This document shows, in pieces, positions 1-8,646 of a stretch of DNA of 55,727 nucleotides. Each line of letters starts with the position of its first letter. The first letter of the stretch is position 1. The notes beneath the pieces were generated by a model. That model saw only the letters and a program-made list of their open reading frames with translations. It searched no databases and was not told the DNA's origin. The DNA is from Actinomycetes bacterium (GTDB taxonomy: Bacteria > Actinomycetota > Acidimicrobiia > Acidimicrobiales > RAAP-2), in the NCBI GenBank assembly GCA_021791615.1, contig JAJYWG010000377.1, positions 1 to 55,727 on the forward strand. Direction: 5' to 3'. The position numbers and the translations under genes are program-made.

Positions 1-70
1 TTCCGATCTGTTCACGCAACAGGCTCAAGTGGGGGAATTTTCGAAGTCAACGGTCACATCTGCTCACCGG

Positions 71-76
71 TAGGGT
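71..76 (+). promoter_or_regulatory. -10-like hexamer (TANNNT) for kgd
   Basis: The hexamer TAGGGT lies 7 nt before the GTG at 84. This spacing fits a leaderless transcript beginning at that GTG. No clear -35 and no Shine-Dalgarno sequence are visible. The same arrangement recurs before several other genes in the window. Confidence 0.4.
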
Positions 77-83
77 GGACGTC

Positions 84-3000
84 GTGAGCAGCTCTCCAGA
101 TCGCCAGGCCGAGTCATCGGTGGACAGTGGGACAGTTCGGCCAAGTACGGGGTCATTTGGGCCGAACGCCTGGTTGGTCGACGATATGTACGACCGGTAC
201 GTCTCGGACCCCTCGTCGGTGAGCGAGAGCTGGCGGGAGTTCTTCTTCGACTACCACCCGGCGCCAGTGCCCGAGGCGCCCGGGGTGCTGCCGGCACCTC
301 CGTCCACGGCACCCCCGTCCATCGCGCCGGCGTCCACCTCCCCCCCGGCGAGCCCGGCCGGCACCGCCGGCCCGGCCGGCACCATCGCGCCGGCGTCCAC
401 CTCCCCCCCGGCGAGCCCGGCCGCCACCAGCACCCCGTCTGCGTCTCCGACGCCCGCCCCCGTCGATGGACAGAGCGCAGCCGCCGAGGAGGAGTCCGTC
501 CCGATCCGGGGTGCTGCTGCCCGGATCGTGGCCAACATGGAGGCCAGCCTGGCTGTTCCCACGGCCACCAGCGTCCGGACGATGCCGGCGAAGCTGCTGG
601 AGGTCAACCGCCAGATCCTGAACAACCAGCTGGCCCGGATCAGCGGCGCCAAGGTCAGCTTCACGCACCTCATCGGCTACGCCGTCGTGAGGGCCCTTCA
701 ACAGGTCCCGGCCCTGAACGCCAGCTTCGTGCCGGCCGGGGACGGGCCGGCCGGGGACGGGCTGGCCGGGGACGGGCTGACCGGTGAGGGGCGGGCGCAA
801 CCGTCCACCCCACACGTAGTACGCCACGCACACGTAGGACTGGGTCTGGCGGTGGACCTGGAAAAGCGCGACGGCAGTCGCACCCTGCTCGTGCCGTGCA
901 TCCGGGACGCCGACACTCTCGACTTCCGATCATTTGTGCTGGCCTACGAGGAGCTCGTCCGCAAGGTGCACTCCGGGAAGGTCTCTCCTGACGACTTCGC
1001 CGGGACCACCGTCACCCTCACTAATCCTGGCACCCTCGGAACCGTACAGTCAGTCCCGCGGCTCATGCCGGGCCAGGGTGCGATCATCGGGGTGGGATCA
1101 CTGGGCTATCCGGCTGGTTACGAGGCGACGGATCCACGGGTACTGGCCGAGCTTGGAGTGGGCAAGGTCGTAACCCTCACGTCGACCTATGACCACCGCA
1201 TCATCCAAGGCGCCGAGTCCGGCCTCTTCCTCGCCCAGGTAGCCCGGTACTTGATCGGTGAGGACGACTTCTACGGCGACGTCTTCCGCTCCATGGGAGT
1301 CCCCTACGAGCCGGTGCGGTGGGAGGGCGACTCGGCGACGACCGACGATCCGGTCGACTTGGGCCACGAGCGCATGCTCAAGCAGGTCCATGTGCAGACC
1401 CTCATCAACATGTACCGAGTGCGCGGTCACCTGATCGCACATCTCGATCCCCTCGACGCCGAGCCACCCCGCATTCACGCCGAGCTCGACCCGCTCACGT
1501 ACGGCCTCACGATCTGGGACCTGCCCCGACGTTTCGTTGCCGACGGCCTGGCCGGACGAGAGGCCGCGACCCTCGACGAGATCCTCCACATCCTGAGGGA
1601 CGCCTACTGCAGGACGCTCGCGGTCGAGTACATGCACATACAGGATCCGGACCAGAAGCGGTGGATACAAGAGCATGTCGAAGGCGTCCCCCTGTCGGTG
1701 ACCGAGTCCGAGCAACAGCACATTCTCGATCGCCTGAACGCCGCCGAGGTGTTCGAACGCTTCCTCCACACCCGGTACGTGGGGCAGAAGCGATTCGGCC
1801 TCGAGGGAGCGGAGTCCGCGATCGTCCTCCTCGACGCCCTCCTCGACGATGCTGCGAAGGCGGGTGCCGCTGAGGCGGTGATGGGCATGTCACACCGGGG
1901 TCGGCTCAACGTCCTGGCCAACATCGTAGGCAAGTCCTACCGCGAGATCTTCGAGGAATTCGAGGGAAACCTCGACCCCGAATCGGTTCAAGGGTCGGGT
2001 GACGTCAAGTACCACAAGGGAGCAGCAGGCAAGTTCACCGGCGCCTCCGGATCGGACATCCCGGTGACGCTGGCGTCGAACCCCTCTCACCTCGAGGCGG
2101 TGGATCCCGTGGTGGTGGGCATGGCCCGGGCGAAGCAGGACCGCCTGGCCCCCCCGACGGACGGGACGCCCGGAGCCATGGTCGATCGGGCGGACGACTT
2201 CCCGGTGTTCTCGGTGTTGGTCCACGGGGATGCCGCGTTCGCCGGTCAAGGCGTCGTGGCCGAGACGCTGAACCTCTCGGGGCTTTCGGGGTACCGGGTT
2301 GGCGGAACCGTGCACCTCGTCATCAACAACCAGCTCGGCTTCACCACGGCCCCCGAGGCGGCGAGGACCTCGGTGTACCCCACTGACGTGGCCAAGATGG
2401 TGCAGGCCCCCATTCTGCATGTGAACGGCGACGATCCCGAGGCCTGCGTGCGGGCTGCCCACCTGGCCTTCGCCTTTCGCCAAACGTTCCACAAGGACGT
2501 CGTCATCGACCTGGTCTGCTACCGGCGTCATGGCCACAACGAGGGAGACGACCCCAGCTACACCCAACCGCTCATGTACAAGCGGATCGACGCCAAACGA
2601 TCCGTCCGCAAGCTCTACACCGAGGCACTGATCCGACGAGGGGACATCACCCTCGAAGCGGCCGAGAAGGCGCTGGACGACTTCAACACCCGCCTGCAGT
2701 CGGTGTTGGACGAAGTCCGGGCCGAGAGTCCACCGCCGCCGGCCCGCTTGCCGAGCTCGGACCGGCTCGGCCCGCCGATCCCCCACGTCGAGACCGGCGT
2801 ACCAGAGGCGACCCTTCGTGAGCTCGCCGCCCTCAGCCATGGTGTGCCGCCGGGCTTCACCCTCCATCCCAAGCTCGAACGGCAGTTCGCCCAGAGAGAC
2901 CAGCTCCTGGCCGGCGGCGAGGTGGACTGGGCCTTCGGTGAGTCCCTGGCCTTCGGGTCGTTGCTCCTCGAGGGAGTCGACGTCCGTCTTACCGGGCAGG

Positions 3001-4034
3001 ACACGCGCCGGGGCACCTTCAGTCACCGGCACGCGGTACTGGTCGACTACGCCAACGGGACCGAAGTCATTCCCCTGGCCCATCTCGACGGGGCGGGCCA
3101 TCTCGACGGGGCGGGCCATCTCGACGCGGCCGTCCATCTCGACGGGGCGGGCCAGGATCTTCCTTCAGCCCTCGGCCGCTTCACCGTACGGGACTCCCTC
3201 CTGTCGGAGTACGCGTCGGTGGGCTTCGAGTACGGCTACTCGGTCGAGGCCCCCGATGCCTTGGTGTGCTGGGAGGCGCAGTTCGGCGACTTCGTGAACG
3301 GGGCCGAGATCATCATCGACAATTTCCTGGTCGCCGCCGAGGACAAGTGGGGTCAGCACGCCGGGCTGGTCCTCCTGTTGCCGCATGGCTACGAGGGGCA
3401 AGGCCCTGAACACTCCTCGGCTCGACTGGAGCGGTTCTTGTCCCTGTGCGCGCGTGGGAACCTCCGGGTGACCGTCCCGTCGACGGCGGCGCAGTACTTC
3501 CACCTCCTGCGCTCCCAGGTACGTCGTCAGCCGCCAGTGCCCCTGGTGGTGATCACGCCGAAGTCCATGCTCAGGGCTCCAGCCTCACGATCTCCCATCG
3601 GCGATTTGGTCAACGGGAGCTTCACCGAGGTCATCGACGATCCCGGGGTGATCGATCACACTGCAGTACGCAGGGTGGTCCTCTGCAGCGGCAAGGTGGC
3701 CCACGAAGCCTTCCAGCGTCGTGACCAAAGGGCAGAAGCTCAGGGCCGATCCGACGTGGCGGTGGTCCGGGTCGAGCAGCTGTACCCCTGGCCCGAGGAC
3801 CGGATCTCGGAAGTGTTGGCGGGATATCCCGCCACCAACGAGGTGATCTGGTTGCAGGAGGAGCCCGAGAACATGGGTGCGTGGTCGTTCGTCCACGCCC
3901 GTCTGCACCGCCTCCTGCGGGACCGTTACCGGCTCCACCACGTGAGCCGGGCGGAGTCGGCCAGCCCAGCCACGGGGAGTGCGGCACTGCACCAGCTCGA
4001 GCAGTCGGACCTCCTCGATCGGGCCGTCGGGTGA
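84..4034 (+). CDS. kgd: Multifunctional 2-oxoglutarate decarboxylase/dehydrogenase E1 with fused succinyltransferase domain
   Basis: TPP-dependent E1 of the 2-oxoglutarate node fused to an E2 acyltransferase domain, as in mycobacterial Kgd/SucA, for cytosolic TCA-cycle flux. The order seen is an N-terminal E1 helix (WLVDDMYDRYVSDP), a Pro/Ala/Ser linker at about 65-135, an E2 catalytic domain at about 145-395 with the DHR motif near residue 370, then E1 with SHRGRLNVLAN, the TPP segment GDAAFAGQG...VINNQLGFTT, and the transketolase C-terminus. There is no lipoyl domain, as usual for this family. At about 1317 aa it is longer than the roughly 1230 aa of mycobacterial Kgd because of three in-frame repeat expansions. 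A GTG at 75 is also possible, but it overlaps the -10-like hexamer, so the GTG at 84 is preferred. Confidence 0.95.
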   Translation: MSSSPDRQAESSVDSGTVRPSTGSFGPNAWLVDDMYDRYVSDPSSVSESWREFFFDYHPAPVPEAPGVLPAPPSTAPPSIAPASTSPPASPAGTAGPAGTIAPASTSPPASPAATSTPSASPTPAPVDGQSAAAEEESVPIRGAAARIVANMEASLAVPTATSVRTMPAKLLEVNRQILNNQLARISGAKVSFTHLIGYAVVRALQQVPALNASFVPAGDGPAGDGLAGDGLTGEGRAQPSTPHVVRHAHVGLGLAVDLEKRDGSRTLLVPCIRDADTLDFRSFVLAYEELVRKVHSGKVSPDDFAGTTVTLTNPGTLGTVQSVPRLMPGQGAIIGVGSLGYPAGYEATDPRVLAELGVGKVVTLTSTYDHRIIQGAESGLFLAQVARYLIGEDDFYGDVFRSMGVPYEPVRWEGDSATTDDPVDLGHERMLKQVHVQTLINMYRVRGHLIAHLDPLDAEPPRIHAELDPLTYGLTIWDLPRRFVADGLAGREAATLDEILHILRDAYCRTLAVEYMHIQDPDQKRWIQEHVEGVPLSVTESEQQHILDRLNAAEVFERFLHTRYVGQKRFGLEGAESAIVLLDALLDDAAKAGAAEAVMGMSHRGRLNVLANIVGKSYREIFEEFEGNLDPESVQGSGDVKYHKGAAGKFTGASGSDIPVTLASNPSHLEAVDPVVVGMARAKQDRLAPPTDGTPGAMVDRADDFPVFSVLVHGDAAFAGQGVVAETLNLSGLSGYRVGGTVHLVINNQLGFTTAPEAARTSVYPTDVAKMVQAPILHVNGDDPEACVRAAHLAFAFRQTFHKDVVIDLVCYRRHGHNEGDDPSYTQPLMYKRIDAKRSVRKLYTEALIRRGDITLEAAEKALDDFNTRLQSVLDEVRAESPPPPARLPSSDRLGPPIPHVETGVPEATLRELAALSHGVPPGFTLHPKLERQFAQRDQLLAGGEVDWAFGESLAFGSLLLEGVDVRLTGQDTRRGTFSHRHAVLVDYANGTEVIPLAHLDGAGHLDGAGHLDAAVHLDGAGQDLPSALGRFTVRDSLLSEYASVGFEYGYSVEAPDALVCWEAQFGDFVNGAEIIIDNFLVAAEDKWGQHAGLVLLLPHGYEGQGPEHSSARLERFLSLCARGNLRVTVPSTAAQYFHLLRSQVRRQPPVPLVVITPKSMLRAPASRSPIGDLVNGSFTEVIDDPGVIDHTAVRRVVLCSGKVAHEAFQRRDQRAEAQGRSDVAVVRVEQLYPWPEDRISEVLAGYPATNEVIWLQEEPENMGAWSFVHARLHRLLRDRYRLHHVSRAESASPATGSAALHQLEQSDLLDRAVG
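321..423 (+). repeat. 40-bp direct repeat in the kgd linker
   Basis: Two identical 40-bp copies lie at 321-360 and 384-423, with a period of 63 bp (21 codons). They encode the Pro/Ala/Ser-rich linker between the E1 N-terminus and the E2 domain, so copy-number change would keep the frame. Confidence 0.8.
735..779 (+). repeat. 15-bp tandem repeat in the kgd E2 domain
   Basis: Three near-identical 15-bp units encode GDGPA/GDGLA-type pentapeptides inside the acyltransferase domain, probably in a surface loop. Confidence 0.8.
3081..3152 (+). repeat. 18-bp tandem repeat (HLDGAG)x4 in kgd
   Basis: Four 18-bp units encode HLDGAG. The third copy diverges to HLDAAV. They form an in-frame insertion in the C-terminal E1 region just before a conserved segment (RFTVRDSLLSEYA). 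Confidence 0.85.
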
Positions 4035-4071
4035 GGGACTTCACCGGCCGAGGTCCGATTGGTCCAGGTAC

Positions 4072-5793
4072 GTGAGCGCGGATCAGGACACCGCCCTCGA
4101 GGTGGCCGACGACGCCGACATCGCCGACGGAACCGTGCCCGGCCAGCGTTCCCAGGCTGCCCCCCGTCCTGCGCCCAGCCGGCCGCGGAGCGTAGCGGGT
4201 CCCGTCCACCACGTCGTGGTCGACGGCTCGAACCTGGCGACCGAGGGCCGCAGCCTTCCGAGCCTCCACCAGCTCGACGAGGCGGTTCGGGCCTATGCCG
4301 ACGAGAACCCAGACGCCCAAATCGTCGTAGTGGTCGACGCATCGTTCGAGCACCGGATCGGCGAGGAGGAGCGAGCGCAGCTCGAGGAGGCCGAGCTGCA
4401 CGGCGAGGTGGTGTCGCCGCCGGCGGGTGCCGTAGGTCGTGGCGACGCCTTCGTGCTCAGGATCGCCGAGCGCACTGGGGCCACCGTGCTCTCCAACGAT
4501 TCGTTCCAGGAGTTCCACGGCGAGCACCCCTGGCTGTTCGACGAGGGCCGGCTGGTGGGGGGCAAGCCCGTCCCCGGAGTCGGGTGGATCTTCACGCCCC
4601 GCATTCCAGTTCGGGGGCCGAAGAGCCGGCAGTCGACCGGGAAGGCCAAGAGACGCCAGAGCGACGGTGCGCCGATTCCGGCACCGGTCAAAGCGGCCGA
4701 GCTGGCCAAGGCAGCCAAGAAGGCCGCGGCCCTCCGACTGGCCCGGAAACCTGACGGCTCAAGGGCGCGGATCGGCGACGTCTGGGTGCCGACCGAGTCG
4801 GTCGACGCCGGGCCCGGAGCGGCGGCTACCGATGCGCGACCGCAGGCCGAAGGGTCGAAAGACGCGATCCCAGCGGCCAAGTCCAAGAGGGCGACCAAGC
4901 CGACCAAGGCGGCCGCCGTGACCAAGACGGCCAAGGTCGCCAAGACGGCCAAGGCGGTGAAAGCGACCAAGACGACCAAGGCGGCCGCCGTGACCAAGAC
5001 GGCCAAGGTCGCCAAGACGGCCAAGGCGGTGAAAGCGACCAAGACGACCAAGGCGGCGAAAGCGAGCAAGGCGGCCGCCGTGACGAAGACGGCCAAGGTC
5101 GCCAAGGCGGCCAAGGCGGCCAAGGCGGCGAAAGCGAGCAAGGCGGCCGCCGCGACCAAGACGGCCAAGGTCGCCAAGACGACCCAGTCGGCCCAGATTG
5201 CCGAGGTGACGAAAGAGGTAACCAAGAAGTCGACCAAGAAGGCGTCGAAGGAAGCGGCCGGGCCGGCCGCCAAGAAGGCGACCCGGGCCGCACTCGCCGA
5301 ACCTCCGGTCCGAAAGGCACTGAAGAAGGCGGCCAGGGGAGCCAGCCCGTCTTCGGGTGGCGCCGGGGTCGCACCACGGACTCGAGAGCTCCCCGAGGCC
5401 ATCGACGATGCAATGGCCGAGGCGACGACCGGTCGTTCGGTGGCCGAGCGGGCCGGGAGGCGGAAGTCCCGCCGGTCGTCCCAGGCTCCGTCGCCGGCCG
5501 TGAACGAGCCCCTGGCCTTCATCAACTTCGTGGCCGCGTACCCGTTGCGGAGCCTCGTGGATGGCGAAGTGATCTCCTATACCTCTCACGGGGCCATGGT
5601 GGAAGTGGCCATCCCCGAAGGCGGCGTTCTCGCCTGCTACGTCCCGCTCACGGCGATGGCCGACCCCGCGCCCCAGAAGGCCCGAGAAGTGCTCCGCCGG
5701 GGTGAGAGGCGATCGTTCGTCCTCGTGGGGGTCGACCCCGCCCGTCGGGTGGCGGAGTTGGCGGTCCCGGGCGTCCACCTCCCGATCCGGTAG
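4072..5793 (+). CDS. NYN (Zc3h12a-like) ribonuclease fused to H1-like repeats and an S1-like domain
   Basis: Predicted RNA-cleaving or RNA-binding protein of about 573 aa. Residues of about 45-175 form a NYN/PIN-type domain of the Zc3h12a family, with acidic metal-site candidates in VVVDGSN, VVVDASF, GRGDAFVL and LSNDSF. Residues of about 210-440 are a low-complexity Ala/Lys/Thr tail resembling bacterial histone H1-like proteins and containing 72-bp DNA repeats. The last 80 residues (GEVISYTSHGAMVEV to the end) look like an S1/OB RNA-binding domain. Start: the GTG at 4072; the reading frame continues upstream into the end of kgd without a better start. The gene follows kgd by 37 bp. The NYN call is firm; the substrate is unknown. 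Confidence 0.75.
   Translation: MSADQDTALEVADDADIADGTVPGQRSQAAPRPAPSRPRSVAGPVHHVVVDGSNLATEGRSLPSLHQLDEAVRAYADENPDAQIVVVVDASFEHRIGEEERAQLEEAELHGEVVSPPAGAVGRGDAFVLRIAERTGATVLSNDSFQEFHGEHPWLFDEGRLVGGKPVPGVGWIFTPRIPVRGPKSRQSTGKAKRRQSDGAPIPAPVKAAELAKAAKKAAALRLARKPDGSRARIGDVWVPTESVDAGPGAAATDARPQAEGSKDAIPAAKSKRATKPTKAAAVTKTAKVAKTAKAVKATKTTKAAAVTKTAKVAKTAKAVKATKTTKAAKASKAAAVTKTAKVAKAAKAAKAAKASKAAAATKTAKVAKTTQSAQIAEVTKEVTKKSTKKASKEAAGPAAKKATRAALAEPPVRKALKKAARGASPSSGGAGVAPRTRELPEAIDDAMAEATTGRSVAERAGRRKSRRSSQAPSPAVNEPLAFINFVAAYPLRSLVDGEVISYTSHGAMVEVAIPEGGVLACYVPLTAMADPAPQKAREVLRRGERRSFVLVGVDPARRVAELAVPGVHLPIR
4909..5183 (+). repeat. 72-bp tandem repeats encoding a Lys/Ala/Thr tail
   Basis: Copies at 4909-4980 and 4981-5052 are identical. 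A divergent copy lies at 5071-5142 and a partial copy at 5143-5183. The unit encodes TKTAKVAKTAKAVKATK-type sequence. Confidence 0.9.
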
Positions 5794-5796
5794 CCT
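5791..5796 (+). promoter_or_regulatory. -10-like hexamer overlapping the upstream stop codon
   Basis: TAGCCT starts with the TAG stop of the preceding ribonuclease gene and ends 8 nt before the ATG at 5805. It is a candidate leaderless promoter for the fabZ-like/xth pair. Confidence 0.4.
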
Positions 5797-5804
5797 CGCC
5801 GGCG

Positions 5805-6239
5805 ATGGACCCGGCCGACATTCTGCCGCACCGGGAGCCGTTTCTCTTCGTCAGCGAGATCGTCTCGGTCGAGCCCGGACGGCACGCTGTCGGGCGGTGG
5901 CGGCTCAGTGCCGAGGAGCCCTTCTTCGCTGGCCACTTCCCCGGTCGCCCCACCCTCCCCGGGGTCCTCATGGTCGAGTCCCTGGCCCAGGTGGGAGGGA
6001 TCGCCGTGCTGACCGACGAGCGGTACGCCGGCAAGCTCGCCCTGTTCGGAGGTATCGAGAGAGCACGTTTCCGGCGCCAGGTGGTGCCCGGAGAGGTCCT
6101 GGAGCTGGAGGTCGCCGTGAGCCGGCTCTCGGCCCGAGCCGGCAAAGGCCACGGCCGGGCCCACGTCGGCGGCCAGACGGCGTGCGAGGCCGATCTGCTC
6201 TTCGTGCTCGTCGACGCCACCAGTTCGGATCGTCGATGA
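5805..6239 (+). CDS. FabZ-like 3-hydroxyacyl-ACP dehydratase
   Basis: Hot-dog-fold dehydratase of 144 aa, the usual FabZ length. Such enzymes dehydrate 3-hydroxyacyl thioesters in fatty-acid synthesis. The catalytic His lies in ILPHREPFLFV and the acidic residue in GHFPGRPTLPGVLMVESLAQ. The start ATG lies 11 bp after the upstream stop. Its TGA overlaps the ATG of the exonuclease gene (ATGA), so the two are translationally coupled. It could also be a paralogue with another acyl chain preference; no other fatty-acid synthesis gene is adjacent. Confidence 0.85.
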   Translation: MDPADILPHREPFLFVSEIVSVEPGRHAVGRWRLSAEEPFFAGHFPGRPTLPGVLMVESLAQVGGIAVLTDERYAGKLALFGGIERARFRRQVVPGEVLELEVAVSRLSARAGKGHGRAHVGGQTACEADLLFVLVDATSSDRR

Positions 6240-7063
6240 GACTGGTCACGTGGAATGTGAACTCACTCGGGGCTCGGCTTCCCCTGGTCCTCGAGTGGAT
6301 GCAGGCCGCCAACCCTGACATCGTGTGCCTCCAGGAGACCAAGCAGACTGATGCTGCCTTCCCCTCAGGCGCCTTCTCCGAGCTCGGGTATCTCTCCGCC
6401 CACCACGGAGACGGTCGATGGAACGGGGTGGCTATCGTCAGCCGGGTCGGGCTGGACCGAGTGGCCCGCGGGTTCGGGTCCGAAGAAGACGGGCAGGGGT
6501 GCCGTATCGTGGCGGCCACCTGCGGGGGCGTGCGGGTCCACTCGGTCTACGTGCCGAACGGGCGGAGCCTCGACAGTGAGCACTTCGGGTACAAGCTGCA
6601 GTGGCTGGCCCGGCTTCGTCGCTACCTGGACGAGACCTGTGATCCGGCTGGCGACGTCGCGGTGTGCGGGGACTTCAACGTGGCTCCCCGTGACTCCGAC
6701 GTCTGGGACCCGGCCCATTTCGTCGGGATGACCCACGTGAGCCCGCCCGAGCGGGGAGCGCTCGATCGAGTAATGGACTGGGGCCTCGTGGACGTGTTCG
6801 AGCGCCTGCACCCCGATGGCGGCGTGTTCAGCTGGTGGGACTATCGCGGCGGGGCCTTCCACCTGGGCCACGGCATGCGGATCGACCTGGTGCTGCTCAG
6901 CGAGCCCCTGGCCGGGCGGTGCACCGCGGCCGAGATCGACCGGGAGGCCCGGAAGAAGAGCCCGTCGGGGAACAAGCCGTCGGACCACACCCCGGTGGTG
7001 GTAGAGCTCGAAGAGCCCGGGCCCAGCGGGAGCTCGTCCGAGCCCTCGCAGCTCTCCGATTGA
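6236..7063 (+). CDS. xth: Exodeoxyribonuclease III (AP endonuclease family)
   Basis: A 275-aa Mg-dependent 3'-5' exonuclease/AP endonuclease of base-excision repair. Family signatures are present in order: WNVNSLGARLP, CLQETKQ (metal-binding Glu), GDFNVAPRDSDVWDP, and the C-terminal SDHTPVVVEL with catalytic Asp-His. The ATG overlaps the stop of the FabZ-like gene by 4 bp. This choice is clear because the upstream part of the frame is only shadow sequence. Confidence 0.93.
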   Translation: MRLVTWNVNSLGARLPLVLEWMQAANPDIVCLQETKQTDAAFPSGAFSELGYLSAHHGDGRWNGVAIVSRVGLDRVARGFGSEEDGQGCRIVAATCGGVRVHSVYVPNGRSLDSEHFGYKLQWLARLRRYLDETCDPAGDVAVCGDFNVAPRDSDVWDPAHFVGMTHVSPPERGALDRVMDWGLVDVFERLHPDGGVFSWWDYRGGAFHLGHGMRIDLVLLSEPLAGRCTAAEIDREARKKSPSGNKPSDHTPVVVELEEPGPSGSSSEPSQLSD

Positions 7064-7082
7064 CGCTCGCACCTCTGCTCGT

Positions 7083-7088
7083 TAGCGT
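7083..7088 (+). promoter_or_regulatory. -10-like hexamer for the sulfatase gene
   Basis: TAGCGT sits 6 nt before the GTG at 7095, consistent with a leaderless transcript. No Shine-Dalgarno sequence is visible. Confidence 0.35.
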
Positions 7089-7094
7089 CGCCTG

Positions 7095-8624
7095 GTGCCC
7101 ACCTTCGATCCCATCGCCACGGACGCGCCACGTACGGCCCCGAACCGTGAGCCCGCCTTCTCCCATCCCGACCAGATCACCGCGGCCGACGAGGTCATTG
7201 CCCGCTACGTCGCCGAACGCGGGCGCCGGCCCAACGTGCTCGTCGTCCTCATGGACGACGTGGGCTGGGGGGACTTCGGTTGTTACGGAGGCGGAGTGGC
7301 CGTGGGTGCACCGACTCCGGCCATCGACCGTCTGGCCCGTCAGGGACTGAGGCTCACCTCGTGCTACTCGGAGCCGTCCTGCACGCCGTCGAGAGCCAGT
7401 CTGCTCACCGGCCGCCTGCCGATGCGTCACGGGCTCCAGCGACCCCCGATGTACGGAGAACGCGGTGGGCTCGAAGACGAGCGGACGCTGGCACACCTTC
7501 TCGCCGATGCCGGGTACGTCACCCAGGCGGTGGGGAAGTGGCACCTTGGTGAGGCCTCGGCATCGCAGCCCCAGCACTGCGGCTTCGACGACTTCTACGG
7601 TTTCCTGTCGGTGTCGGACATGTACACCGAGTGGCGAGATCCCTACTTCTTCCCCGAGGTCGTCTACTCCGAGGCTCGCACGGAGTGGGTGAAGAACATG
7701 TCGTTCAACACGTGCTTCGTCCACGCCACCCGGGGCGGTGAGCCTGAGAGCGTCGAGGAGGTCACCATCCCGGTGCTGTCCCAGCTCGACGACAAGTGGG
7801 CCCGGTACTCGGAGGACTTCCTACGCAGGATGGCCGGTCAGGACCGGCCGTGGTTCCTGTACCACTGCACCCGTGGGGCGCACTTCGACAACTACCCGCT
7901 CGAGAAGTACCTCGGATCGTCACCGGCCCGACACCCGTACAAGGACACGATGGTCGAGCTCGACGACATCGTCGATCGCCTGGTGGAGACCCTCCGTTCC
8001 ACCGGCCAGCTCGAAGACACCCTGATCTTCGTGTCATCGGACAACGGGCCCGAGATGGAGACGTGGCCCGATGCCGCCTTCACCCCTTTCCGCTGCGCCA
8101 AGGGCTCGACGTGGGAGGGTGGCGTCCGGGTGCCCGGGATCTTCGCCTGGCCTGGGGTGATCCCGGCCGGCGGTGAGTCCGACGGCTTGTTCTCGTTCAC
8201 CGACGTGCTCCCGACGCTGGCCCACCTGGCCGGAGCGGATGCTCACGTGCCCGAGGACCGCTACATCGACGGTGTCGACCAGTCGTCCTTCCTCCTCGCT
8301 CGAGACGGTCTGTCGCACCGGAAGTTCCAGTACTACTGGCTGGGCCAGCTCTTCTCGGCGCTCCGGGTCGGCGAGTACAAGTTCATGATCAATTCGATCT
8401 CCGAGGGCGGTGACGACCTCCACGGTGCCGGGGGGTTCACCGGGGTGGTCCAGCGGTACCCCTACGGGCGCGTCTACAACCTGTACCTCGACCCCAAAGA
8501 GCAGCATTCCTACATGATCCGGAAGCTGGTCTACGTCGACACCCTCACCCGGGGGGTTCGGGACCATCTCATGAGCTTCGCTCCTCCGTACCAAGCCAAG
8601 CAGGTCGTCGGGCTGAACGTCTGA
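7095..8624 (+). CDS. Arylsulfatase-type sulfatase
   Basis: Formylglycine-dependent type I sulfatase hydrolysing a sulfate ester of unknown substrate, 509 aa. The N-terminal metal-site segment NVLVVLMDDVGWGDFGCYGG and the signature CTPSRASLLTG, with Cys96 as the residue converted to formylglycine, are present. AVGKWHLG and SSDNGPE supply further metal and sulfate ligands. No signal peptide is obvious, so a cytoplasmic location is likely. No formylglycine-generating enzyme lies in the window. The GTG start is supported by the -10-like hexamer at 7083. Confidence 0.9.
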   Translation: MPTFDPIATDAPRTAPNREPAFSHPDQITAADEVIARYVAERGRRPNVLVVLMDDVGWGDFGCYGGGVAVGAPTPAIDRLARQGLRLTSCYSEPSCTPSRASLLTGRLPMRHGLQRPPMYGERGGLEDERTLAHLLADAGYVTQAVGKWHLGEASASQPQHCGFDDFYGFLSVSDMYTEWRDPYFFPEVVYSEARTEWVKNMSFNTCFVHATRGGEPESVEEVTIPVLSQLDDKWARYSEDFLRRMAGQDRPWFLYHCTRGAHFDNYPLEKYLGSSPARHPYKDTMVELDDIVDRLVETLRSTGQLEDTLIFVSSDNGPEMETWPDAAFTPFRCAKGSTWEGGVRVPGIFAWPGVIPAGGESDGLFSFTDVLPTLAHLAGADAHVPEDRYIDGVDQSSFLLARDGLSHRKFQYYWLGQLFSALRVGEYKFMINSISEGGDDLHGAGGFTGVVQRYPYGRVYNLYLDPKEQHSYMIRKLVYVDTLTRGVRDHLMSFAPPYQAKQVVGLNV

Positions 8625-8634
8625 GCCCGGCGAC
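8604..8634. terminator. Candidate hairpin between convergent genes
   Basis: An 11-bp stem with one G-T pair (arms 8604-8614 and 8624-8634) and a 9-nt loop spans the sulfatase stop codon. It lies between the convergent sulfatase and acetolactate-synthase-like genes. It lacks a T tract, so termination is only suggested. Confidence 0.4.
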
Positions 8635-8646
8635 GTCGCGCCGTGC

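Noticed and set aside
1890..3137. 415-codon open frame antisense to kgd
   Set aside because: Lies fully opposite conserved TPP-enzyme sequence; composition is that of a high-GC shadow frame with no recognisable domain or ribosome site.
4909..5183. Possible CRISPR array
   Set aside because: The 72-bp repeats are contiguous, in frame and coding, with no unique spacers.
4293..5525. Long hydrophobic antisense frame opposite the Lys/Ala repeats
   Set aside because: The Leu/Ala/Val-rich repeat pattern is simply the complement of the AAG/GCC/ACC repeat codons.
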